DNA of 35,055 nucleotides, taken from Pseudomonas fragi. GTDB taxonomy: Bacteria; Pseudomonadota; Gammaproteobacteria; Pseudomonadales; Pseudomonadaceae. The translations under genes were made by a program, and so were the position numbers. Every line of letters begins with the position of its first letter. The first letter of the stretch is position 1. The notes beneath the pieces are model-generated. The model was not told the origin of the DNA. It saw only the letters and a program-made list of their open reading frames with translations, and ran no database searches. The DNA lies in assembly GCF_002269505.1 (NCBI RefSeq), contig NZ_NQKQ01000036.1, positions 1 through 35,055 of the forward strand, written 5' to 3'. Positions 23,186 through 30,356 of this stretch are shown piece by piece.

Positions 23186-23995
23186 ATGAGTACAGAAGAT
23201 CCACGTTTTGCCGGTGTAGCCCGGTTATATGGGCTGGAAGGCCTTGAACGACTGAAGGCGGCGCATGTGGCGATCGTCGGTGTGGGCGGCGTCGGGTCGT
23301 GGGCGGCGGAAGCGATTGCGCGCTGCGGCGTCGGCGAGATTTCGCTGTTTGACCTGGATGACGTGTGCGTCAGCAACAGCAACCGCCAGTTGCACGCCTT
23401 GAGCACGACCATTGGTCGGGACAAGGTCGAAGTGATGGCCGAGCGCCTGCGCCAGATCAATCCGGACTGCAAGGTCCACGAAGTGGCGGATTTCGTCACG
23501 CGTGAAACCATGGCCGAGTACATCACCCCTGATATTGATTGCGTGATCGACTGCATCGACAGCGTAAATGCCAAGGCGGCGCTGATTGCCTGGTGCAAGC
23601 GGCGCAAGATCCAGATCATCACCACCGGTGGTGCGGGCGGGCAAATTGACCCGACGCTGATCCAGGTCTGTGACTTGAACCGTACGTTCAATGATCCGCT
23701 GGCCTCGAAGGTGCGTTCGACCTTGCGCCGCGACTATGGCTTTTCACGCACCATGACCCGCCATTACAGCGTGCCTTGTGTGTTCTCTACCGAACAGCTG
23801 CGCTATCCCAAGCCGGACGGCAGCATTTGCCTGCAGAAGAGCTTTGTCGGCGACGGGGTGAAGCTGGACTGTGCTGGCGGGTTTGGTGCGGTAATGATGG
23901 TGACGGCGACCTTCGGCATGGTCGCGGCGACCAAGGCGGTGGACAAGATTGTTGCGGGGGTAAGGCGGCCTTCGGAGCGGGTGAAGCCACAGTAG
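23186..23995 (+). CDS. tcdA: tRNA threonylcarbamoyladenosine dehydratase TcdA
   Basis: An E1/ThiF-like ATP-dependent enzyme (CsdL/YgdL) that cyclises t6A37 of tRNA to ct6A. The 269-aa product starts at the ATG preceded by GGGGTG, three codons inside the open frame. The nucleotide-binding GVGGVGS is at 32-38, with Asp-rich FDLDDV at 55-60, SNSNRQ at 63-68, and DCIDSVNAKAALI. It faces the csdA-csdE genes, which supply the sulfur-transfer partners reported to interact with it in E. coli. tsaB, about 17 kb away in this window, acts in making its t6A substrate. Confidence 0.95.
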   Translation: MSTEDPRFAGVARLYGLEGLERLKAAHVAIVGVGGVGSWAAEAIARCGVGEISLFDLDDVCVSNSNRQLHALSTTIGRDKVEVMAERLRQINPDCKVHEVADFVTRETMAEYITPDIDCVIDCIDSVNAKAALIAWCKRRKIQIITTGGAGGQIDPTLIQVCDLNRTFNDPLASKVRSTLRRDYGFSRTMTRHYSVPCVFSTEQLRYPKPDGSICLQKSFVGDGVKLDCAGGFGAVMMVTATFGMVAATKAVDKIVAGVRRPSERVKPQ

Positions 23996-23997
23996 AG

Positions 23998-24040
23998 CCC
24001 CTCACCCTAACCCCCTCCAGGAGAGGGTTGGGGTGAGGGC
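23998..24040. repeat. CCCTCACCC-type inverted repeat between tcdA and csdE
   Basis: An interrupted palindrome starting CCCCTCACCCTAACCCCCTCC and closing with GGGTTGGGGTGAGGG. It is the second copy of the family seen at 13850-13894 and lies directly after the tcdA stop codon, 4 bp before the csdE stop. It may end both convergent transcripts. Confidence 0.7.
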
Positions 24041-24044
24041 ATTT

Positions 24045-24452
24045 TCAGCCGAGCGCCAATTCCCGCATCCGCACCAGCACGGCATTGAGCCCATTGCTGC
24101 GCGACGGCGACAACTGCCGGCTCAGGCCCAACTGGTTGAACCAGTCCTGAATGTCTACCCGTTGCAGCTCTTCAGAACTCAAACCATTGACCCGCACCAG
24201 CAGCAACGCCACCAGCCCGCGAATCAGTCGTGCTTCACTGCTGGCCGCAAACTGCCAATGGCCATCGACCTTCTCACCCACCAGCCACATAAGGCTTTCG
24301 CAGCCATGTACGCGGTTGGCTTCGGTTTTGTCGGCCTCGCTCAGTTCCGGCAAACGCTGGCCCCACTGCATCAGCAGGCGCGCACGCTGCTCCCAGCCGG
24401 TGCAATGCTCAAAGCTGTCGAGCGCCGCCTGCGCTTCGGTTGGCAGAGTCAT
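24045..24452 (-). CDS. csdE: Cysteine desulfurase partner CsdE (SufE family)
   Basis: A sulfur acceptor that takes persulfide from CsdA and hands it on, in the cytosol. The 135-aa product has the SufE fold signature: WEQRARLLMQWGQRLPEL, then the acceptor Cys51 in VHGCESLMW, and the C-terminal SRSNGLNAVLVRMREL. The start ATG overlaps the csdA stop as ATGA (4 bp), so the pair is translationally coupled. The pairing with csdA, and facing tcdA, favours CsdE over SufE; no suf genes are present here. Confidence 0.92.
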   Translation of the reverse strand: MTLPTEAQAALDSFEHCTGWEQRARLLMQWGQRLPELSEADKTEANRVHGCESLMWLVGEKVDGHWQFAASSEARLIRGLVALLLVRVNGLSSEELQRVDIQDWFNQLGLSRQLSPSRSNGLNAVLVRMRELALG

Positions 24453-25654
24453 TGCAGTAGCTCCAAAGCCTGATCAAGGGCGATGAAGAAACGCTCCAGA
24501 TCGTCGGAATCGTTATACAGCGCCAGCGAAACACGGATGGCACCGGCCAGACCAAGGCTTTTAAGCAGTGGCATGGCGCAATGATGCCCGGCGCGAACGG
24601 CAATGCCCTGTTCGGTCAGCAGATGGGCCAGATCGGCGTTGTGTACACCCTCGACGACAAAACTGACCAGAGCCAGTTGCGCAGCGCCCAGCAGACGAAT
24701 GCCCTGACGCTGCTTCAAACCCTCGACGAGTAAGCCATGCAGCGCTGCTTCGTGGGCTTGCACGGCGGCCTGATCGAGGTTGGCCAGATAGTTGAGCGTT
24801 GCCCCCAGCCCGATCACGCTGGCAATCGGCGGTGTACCTGCTTCAAAACCCAGCGGCGCGGGGCGGAAGGTGGCCTGCTGGTAATCGGCGTCCTGCACCA
24901 TTTCGCCACCAAACTGCCAGTGCTGCAGACGGGCCAGTGCTTCATGGCGGCCAAACAGTACCCCCAACCCGTCGGGGCCGTAGAGTTTGTGGCTGGAAAA
25001 CGCGTAGAAGTCGCAGCCCATCGCCTGCACGTCATGCCGGCCGTGGACGACGCCTTGTGCGCCATCGACCACGGTCAGGGCCCCCTGTGCCTTGGCCAGG
25101 GCCAGAAGCTGCGCCAGTGGCTGCCAGACGCCGAGTACGTTGGACAGCTGGCTCACCGCCAACAGGCGGGTACGCGGAGTGATCAGGTGCGCGGCGGCCT
25201 GAAGGTCGATCACGCCGTCGGCATCCAGCGGCAACACCACCAGATTCAGCTTTTTACGCTGTGCGAGCTGCTGCCATGGCAGCAGGTTGGCGTGGTGTTC
25301 GAGGGCGCTGACCACAATGTCATCGCCCGCATTGAATTGGTGCTCCAGGCCATAGGCCAGAAGGTTCAGCGCCGACGTGGCGCCGTGGGTGAAAACGATT
25401 TGCCCGCATTCGCCGGCATTGAGCCATTGCGTCACTTTGTGGCGGGTGTTTTCGAATGCCTGGGTCGCGTGGGCGCCTGGCAGGTGCTGGGCCCTGTGCA
25501 CATTGGCTGCGCCGTTGGCGTAGTAATGCGTCAGTGCGTCGAGCAGGGCTTGGGGTTTTTGCGTGGTTGCAGCGCTGTCCAAGTATGTCTGGTCCTGGCG
25601 TTGCAAGGCGGCGATGGCGGGAAAGTCAGCGCGCCAGGGAGAAGGCAAAAGCAT
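24449..25654 (-). CDS. csdA: Cysteine desulfurase CsdA (class II)
   Basis: A PLP enzyme that removes sulfur from cysteine, leaving alanine and an enzyme persulfide passed to CsdE. The 401-aa product has DSAATTQKP (26-34), the His/Ala region ALEHHANLLPW (117-127), VDGAQ (196-200), the PLP lysine Lys223 in SSHKLYGP, and the catalytic Cys359 in RAGHHCAMP. The short loop around this Cys is the class II (SufS/CsdA) type. The neighbouring dapD lies 58 bp upstream, separated by a hairpin. The ribosome-binding site is weak. Confidence 0.93.
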   Translation of the reverse strand: MLLPSPWRADFPAIAALQRQDQTYLDSAATTQKPQALLDALTHYYANGAANVHRAQHLPGAHATQAFENTRHKVTQWLNAGECGQIVFTHGATSALNLLAYGLEHQFNAGDDIVVSALEHHANLLPWQQLAQRKKLNLVVLPLDADGVIDLQAAAHLITPRTRLLAVSQLSNVLGVWQPLAQLLALAKAQGALTVVDGAQGVVHGRHDVQAMGCDFYAFSSHKLYGPDGLGVLFGRHEALARLQHWQFGGEMVQDADYQQATFRPAPLGFEAGTPPIASVIGLGATLNYLANLDQAAVQAHEAALHGLLVEGLKQRQGIRLLGAAQLALVSFVVEGVHNADLAHLLTEQGIAVRAGHHCAMPLLKSLGLAGAIRVSLALYNDSDDLERFFIALDQALELLQ

Positions 25655-25670
25655 GGTGTTCGGGCTCTGT

Positions 25671-25697
25671 TGACGAGGCCGGAAACCGGCCCCGTCA
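25671..25697 (-). terminator. Hairpin between dapD and csdA
   Basis: Arms TGACGAGGCCGG and CCGGCCCCGTCA around a 3-nt loop. In the minus-strand RNA the only non-Watson-Crick pair is a G-U. No T-run follows, so it may be a partial terminator or a processing/stability element that lowers csdA expression relative to dapD. Confidence 0.45.
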
Positions 25698-25712
25698 GTT
25701 GCAGACAGACGC

Positions 25713-26747
25713 TTAGTTGTGAGCGTGCAGTGCTTCGTTCAGCTCGATGGCCGACTTGTGGGTTTTGCATTCCACAGCGCCAGTTTGCGAGTTGCGACGG
25801 AACAATAGGTCAGGCTGGCCAGCCAGATCACGGGCCTTGACCACTTTGACCAACTGATTGTTTTCGTCCAGCAGGGCCACTTTGGTACCCGCGGTCACGT
25901 ACAGGGCGGACTCAACGGTGTTGCGGTCACCCAACGGGATGCCGATACCGGCGTTGGCGCCGATCAGGCAGCCTTCGCCGACCTTGATCACGATGTTGCC
26001 ACCGCCCGACAGCGTGCCCATGGTCGAGCAACCGCCGCCCAGGTCCGAACCCTTGCCGACAAACACGCCTGCCGATACACGGCCTTCGATCATGCCAGGG
26101 CCTTCGGTGCCTGCGTTGAAGTTGACGAAACCTTCGTGCATGACGGTGGTGCCTTCGCCGACGTAGGCGCCCAGACGGATACGTGCCGCATCAGCGATGC
26201 GCACACCGGCCGGAACCACGTAGTCGGTCATTTTCGGGAACTTGTCGACCGAGAACACTTCCAGCAGATCGCCACGCAGGCGTGCTTCGAGTTGACGCTC
26301 GGCCAGTTCGCTCAGGTCGATGGCGCCCTGGCTGGTCCATGCCACGTTAGGCAGCAGCGGGAAAACACCGGCCAGGCTCAGGCCGTGCGGCTTGACCAGT
26401 CGATGGGACAGCAGGTGCAGCTTGAGGTAGGCCTCTGGCGTGGAGGTCAGCGTGGCGTCTTCGGCCAGCAGCGTGGCAACCAGCGGCTTGTGGCTTTCAG
26501 CCAGGCGGGTCAGCAGGGCCGCTTGAGCAGCGTCCACCGGCTTGACGGCTTCAGCCATCTGCGCGGCTTGAGCGGTGGTAAAGGTGATTGCCTGATTGCC
26601 ACCGGTGTAGCCCAGGATCGGTGCCACAGCTGCAATCAGCTCGGCCGACGGGTTGATCAGGGGTTGTGCGTAGAACACTTCCAGCCATGCGCCTTGACGG
26701 TTTTGGGTGCCGACGCCGAAGGCTGCGCTGAACAGGGTAGTAGACAT
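25713..26747 (-). CDS. dapD: Tetrahydrodipicolinate N-succinyltransferase (DapD)
   Basis: Transfers succinyl from succinyl-CoA to tetrahydrodipicolinate, the first step of the succinylase branch of diaminopimelate synthesis. The 344-aa product is the long DapD type found in pseudomonads, the same length as the P. aeruginosa enzyme. The N-terminal domain (about 1-170) is followed by a left-handed beta-helix of hexapeptide repeats (about 180-300: ADAARIRLGAYVGEGTTVM, MIEGRVSAGVFVGKGSDLGG, VGEGCLIGANAGIGIPLGD). GAGGTAA sits before the ATG. It lies 36 bp after the ArsC/Spx-like gene in one transcription unit. Confidence 0.96.
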   Translation of the reverse strand: MSTTLFSAAFGVGTQNRQGAWLEVFYAQPLINPSAELIAAVAPILGYTGGNQAITFTTAQAAQMAEAVKPVDAAQAALLTRLAESHKPLVATLLAEDATLTSTPEAYLKLHLLSHRLVKPHGLSLAGVFPLLPNVAWTSQGAIDLSELAERQLEARLRGDLLEVFSVDKFPKMTDYVVPAGVRIADAARIRLGAYVGEGTTVMHEGFVNFNAGTEGPGMIEGRVSAGVFVGKGSDLGGGCSTMGTLSGGGNIVIKVGEGCLIGANAGIGIPLGDRNTVESALYVTAGTKVALLDENNQLVKVVKARDLAGQPDLLFRRNSQTGAVECKTHKSAIELNEALHAHN

Positions 26748-26783
26748 GCAATTACCTCTTACAAAAATAAATGGGCGGGCGCT

Positions 26784-27146
26784 TTAAAGCAGGGCCGCCG
26801 CATAAAGATCTGGCTTGAAGCCAATCAGGGTTTTGTCGCCGAGATCGAGCACCGGGCGCTTGATCATCGAGGGTTGGGCGAGCATCAGTTCAATGGCCTT
26901 CGCTTGGTCGAGATCGGCTTTGCGTTCGTCGTCGAGCTTGCGAAAGGTTGTACCGGCGCGGTTGAGCACTACTTGCCAGCCGTGCTCGTTACACCATTGG
27001 GTCAGGTGTTCACGGTCAATGCCGCTGCTTTTATAGTCATGAAAGTCGTAGCGCACTGCATGTTCATCGAGCCAGGTGCGAGCCTTTTTCATGGTATCGC
27101 AGGCTTTGATGCCGAAAAGGTGCAATGTCTTGCTTGAGTCGGTCAC
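26784..27146 (-). CDS. ArsC/Spx-family protein (YffB-like)
   Basis: A 120-aa thioredoxin-fold protein of the ArsC/Spx family, YffB subgroup. Seen: FGIKACDTMKKARTWLDEH at 11-29, with one N-terminal Cys16 in the place of the ArsC catalytic Cys. DYKSSGIDREHL, NRAGTTFRKLDD and a conserved SMIKRPVLD follow. YffB-type proteins are described as glutathione-linked reductases of unclear substrate, and arsenate resistance should not be assumed. The start is GTG with GGAGGGG about 9 nt upstream. It is the first gene of the run leading to dapD-csdA-csdE, and P. aeruginosa has, as I recall, the same neighbour before dapD. Confidence 0.87.
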   Translation of the reverse strand: MTDSSKTLHLFGIKACDTMKKARTWLDEHAVRYDFHDYKSSGIDREHLTQWCNEHGWQVVLNRAGTTFRKLDDERKADLDQAKAIELMLAQPSMIKRPVLDLGDKTLIGFKPDLYAAALL

Positions 27147-27375
27147 GGAAATTGCCCCTCCCTTGGAGATGCGTTAAATGAGCGGTCGCGGATTATGCCA
27201 TGCGCAGCGCCCTTGGGCGTGGATGGCTGCAAGCTTGGCACAGACTTGTGACATGTCGTCGCACTGCTACTTTTGTTCAGGCTCGGTTTTTACAGCTAGA
27301 CGCTACTATGGAGCGCAATGAGAAATTGTTGCCATTTTTTTAGTTTAAAACTGATCGTTCGGGAATTCTGCTGAT

Positions 27376-29022
27376 ATGCAAACCGCCTATACCGTCCTCA
27401 TCATGCTGATGCTGGTGGGTGTCTCGCGTCTGTTGGGGCGTGTCATTCCGTTGCCTTTGCCGCTGGTGCAGATTGCTGCTGGCGCCGTACTGGCCTGGCC
27501 GACGCTGGGCCTGCATGTGGCGCTGGAGCCTGAGTTGTTCCTGTTTCTGTTCTTGCCTCCGCTGTTGTTTTCGGATGGTTGGCGCATGCCCAAGCGTGAG
27601 TTCTGGCGCTTGCGCGGGCCGATTCTGACGCTGGCGGTAGGGTTGGTGCTGTTTACGGTGGTGGGTGCGGGCTATTTCATTCATTGGCTGTTGCCGACCA
27701 TCCCGCTGCCGGTGGCGTTTGCGCTGGCGGCCGTGCTGTCACCCACCGATGCGGTGGCAGTCTCGGCCATTGCCCAGAACCGCCTGCCAGCGCCTTTGAT
27801 GCATATGCTGCAAGGTGAGGCGTTGATGAATGACGCCACGGGCCTGGTGACATTCAAGTTCGCGCTAGCAGCGGCCATTACCGGGGTGTTCTCGCTGGCC
27901 AATGCCAGCCTGACTTTTGTCCTGGTGGCCTGCGGCGGGCTGGCTATCGGCGTGGCGTTGAGCTGGCTGGTCGGGCGTTTGCGGGCGTGGATGATCGCCC
28001 GTGGCTGGGATGATCCGGCGACCCACGTGGTGTTCATGTTGCTGCTGCCTTTTGCCGCCTATGTACTGGCCGAGCGACTGGGCGCCTCGGGCATCTTGTC
28101 GGCTGTTGCGGCTGGCATGATGCAGAGCTGGCTGGATCTGTTGCCGCGTCAGACCAGCACCCGCCTGCTTAACCGCAGTGTGTGGTCGCTGCTGGAGTTT
28201 GCTTTCAATGGTCTGATCTTTTTGCTGTTGGGGCTGCAACTGCCGGACATCATCAAGGCGGTGGTCAGCCACGAAACCACCTTGTGGCCAACCCTGATGT
28301 ACCGCTGCCTGGATGTGGTGGCGATTTTTCTGGTGCTGCTGGCGCTGCGCTTTATCTGGGTGCAGAGCATCTGGCGGCTGTCGGGCCTGTTGCGCCGCTG
28401 GCGTGGCAAGGGCGAGCTGACCATGGTGCCGACCGCGCGTTCCTGCTGGCTGTTGACCGTGGGCGGGGTGCGTGGAGCGGTGACCCTGGCAGGCGTGATG
28501 TCAGTGCCACTGCTGGTCAGCGAGGGTTTGAATTTCCCTGAACGTGATTTGCTGATCTTTATTGCTGCCGGGGTGATATTGCTGTCGCTGGTGGCGGCCT
28601 GCATTGCCTTGCCCGTGTTGTTGCGCGGTATCCCGAAAAGCCCGGACGATGCCATGCGCAAAGAAGTGCGCGAAGCCTGGCGACGCACCGCAGAAGCGGC
28701 GATTCACGCGCTGGAAGCAGAAGAGGTGGTAGAGGCCGATGGTCAGCAGGATGCGGCCCAGGCGGCTCTGGCGGCTGAGTTGAAGGCGCGGATCATGTCT
28801 GAATACCGTCATCAGCTGGAGGTGTACAACGACTCGGCGGAGGCCCAGGCACTGGCTTCGCAAATGGATCAGCTGGAGAGCCGTTTGCGGCTCAAGGCAC
28901 TGCGGGCGCAGCGGCTGGAGCTGTACAGCTTGCGTCGCCATCATGAAATTGGCGATGACGCGCTGAGTGAGATTCTCAAGGATCTGGACTTGAGCGAGGC
29001 CAATCTGGGCACGGTGAAATAA
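27376..29022 (+). CDS. Na+/H+ antiporter (CPA1/NhaP type)
   Basis: A 548-aa inner-membrane cation/proton antiporter. About 12 hydrophobic helices fill residues 1-415, including SPTDAVAVSAI with Asp125 and the ion-site pair Asn152-Asp153 in EALMNDATGLV, the ND motif of CPA1 exchangers. VGGVRGAVTLAGVMSVP, with its conserved Arg, is another family mark. Residues about 418-548 form a soluble, helical, charged tail (Ala/Glu/Gln/Arg-rich), probably a regulatory domain. It likely exports Na+ or K+ in pH and salt homeostasis; selectivity cannot be read from sequence. It stands alone, divergent from the ArsC-like gene and convergent with dapC over a REPIN. Confidence 0.9.
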   Translation: MQTAYTVLIMLMLVGVSRLLGRVIPLPLPLVQIAAGAVLAWPTLGLHVALEPELFLFLFLPPLLFSDGWRMPKREFWRLRGPILTLAVGLVLFTVVGAGYFIHWLLPTIPLPVAFALAAVLSPTDAVAVSAIAQNRLPAPLMHMLQGEALMNDATGLVTFKFALAAAITGVFSLANASLTFVLVACGGLAIGVALSWLVGRLRAWMIARGWDDPATHVVFMLLLPFAAYVLAERLGASGILSAVAAGMMQSWLDLLPRQTSTRLLNRSVWSLLEFAFNGLIFLLLGLQLPDIIKAVVSHETTLWPTLMYRCLDVVAIFLVLLALRFIWVQSIWRLSGLLRRWRGKGELTMVPTARSCWLLTVGGVRGAVTLAGVMSVPLLVSEGLNFPERDLLIFIAAGVILLSLVAACIALPVLLRGIPKSPDDAMRKEVREAWRRTAEAAIHALEAEEVVEADGQQDAAQAALAAELKARIMSEYRHQLEVYNDSAEAQALASQMDQLESRLRLKALRAQRLELYSLRRHHEIGDDALSEILKDLDLSEANLGTVK

Positions 29023-29036
29023 TACACCAGCGTTGT

Positions 29037-29121
29037 GTGGGAGCGGGCTTGCTCGCGATAGCATCGACTCGGCACTACTGATACACCGCATTGACCGCAT
29101 CGCGAGCAAGCCCGCTCCCAC
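29037..29121. repeat. Paired REP (REPIN) between the antiporter gene and dapC
   Basis: Perfect 22-bp inverted arms GTGGGAGCGGGCTTGCTCGCGA (29037-29058) and its complement (29100-29121), separated by 41 bp, the same geometry as 17696-17780. It fills the gap between convergent stop codons. Confidence 0.9.
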
Positions 29122-29130
29122 AGGAGCGGA

Positions 29131-30330
29131 TTAGCCGCGGCGCTGGATAAAGTCGCGGATCCGCCCGGCGGCTTCCACGCATTCGGCCAGTGGAGCAACC
29201 AGGGCCATGCGCACCCGTCCGGCTCCAGGGTTGAAACCGTCGACTTCACGGGACAGGTAAGAGCCCGGCACCACGGTCACGTGCTCCTGCGCAAACAGGT
29301 CGCGGCAGAACTCGGCGTCGTCGCCTTCAACCTTGGGCCACAGGTAAAAACCGCCATCCGGGCGTTGTACGTCCAGCACCGGGGTCAAAATTTCCAGCAC
29401 CGCATCGAACTTCTCGCGATACAGGTCACGGTTGGTGCGCACGTGCTCTTCGTCGTTCCAGGCCGCAATGCTGGCCAGTTGGGTTTGCACCGGCATGGCG
29501 CAGCCGTGGTAGGTGCGGTACAGCAGGAACGCCTTGAGGATGTCGGCATCGCCAGCCACGAAACCTGAGCGCAAACCCGGCAGGTTCGAGCGCTTGGACA
29601 GGCTATGGAACACCACGCAGCGCTTGAAGTCCTCGCGGCCCAGGGCCACGCAGGCGCTGAGGAGGCCGATTGGCGGGGTTTGCTCGTCGAAGTACAGCTC
29701 GCTGTAGCACTCGTCTGCGGCGATCACGAAGTCGTGCTCGTCGGCCAGGGCGATCAATTTTTTCAGGGTGTCGAGCGGGATCAGGGCGCCGGTCGGGTTG
29801 CCCGGAGAGCACAGGAACAGGATCTGGCAGCGCTTCCAGGTGTCGACGGACACCGCGTCAAAATCCGGGTTGAAGCCATGTTCGGCCAGGCACGGCAGGT
29901 AGTGCGGCTGAGCGCCTGCCAGGAAGGCGGCCCCTTCGTAGATCTGGTAGAACGGGTTCGGGCTGACGACCAGAGCGTCGTCACCACGGTTGACCACCGT
30001 CTGGGTGAAAGCAAACAGGGCTTCACGGGTGCCATTGACCGGCAGGATGTTACGCGCCGGGTCGAGCCAGCCCTTGGGTACATTGAAGCGCCGCTCGGCC
30101 CAGCCAGCGATGGCTTCGCGCAGCGCCGGGATGCCCAGAGTGGTCGGGTAGACCGCCATCTGGTCGAGGTTGTCAGCCAGTGCCTTGGCCACGAAGTCCG
30201 GGGAGCGGTGTTTCGGTTCACCAATCGACAGGGCAATCGCACGCTTGTCGGCATTGGGCTGCACGCTGCCAAGCAGGGCGCGCAGTTTTTCGAACGGGTA
30301 AGGCTGCAACTGGTTCAAAGCATTGTTCAT
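29131..30330 (-). CDS. dapC: Succinyldiaminopimelate transaminase (DapC)
   Basis: A PLP aminotransferase turning N-succinyl-2-amino-6-ketopimelate into N-succinyl-LL-diaminopimelate with glutamate as donor. The 399-aa fold-type I enzyme shows IALSIGEPKHRSPDFV near the N-terminus, LPVNGTREALFAF, SPGNPTG, AADECYSELYFD and the PLP lysine Lys246 in SLSKRSNLPGLRSGF. It ends GRVRMALV with the substrate-binding Arg. Its place after glnD matches the order known in P. aeruginosa. The gap to glnD is 26 bp, so map-glnD-dapC probably forms one operon. Confidence 0.94.
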   Translation of the reverse strand: MNNALNQLQPYPFEKLRALLGSVQPNADKRAIALSIGEPKHRSPDFVAKALADNLDQMAVYPTTLGIPALREAIAGWAERRFNVPKGWLDPARNILPVNGTREALFAFTQTVVNRGDDALVVSPNPFYQIYEGAAFLAGAQPHYLPCLAEHGFNPDFDAVSVDTWKRCQILFLCSPGNPTGALIPLDTLKKLIALADEHDFVIAADECYSELYFDEQTPPIGLLSACVALGREDFKRCVVFHSLSKRSNLPGLRSGFVAGDADILKAFLLYRTYHGCAMPVQTQLASIAAWNDEEHVRTNRDLYREKFDAVLEILTPVLDVQRPDGGFYLWPKVEGDDAEFCRDLFAQEHVTVVPGSYLSREVDGFNPGAGRVRMALVAPLAECVEAAGRIRDFIQRRG

Positions 30331-30356
30331 GGGGTGCGGGTCTCACTCGGCGGCGG

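Noticed and set aside
26784..27146. Arsenate reductase
   Set aside because: The motif around Cys16 is of the YffB/Spx type, and no other arsenic-resistance gene is nearby.
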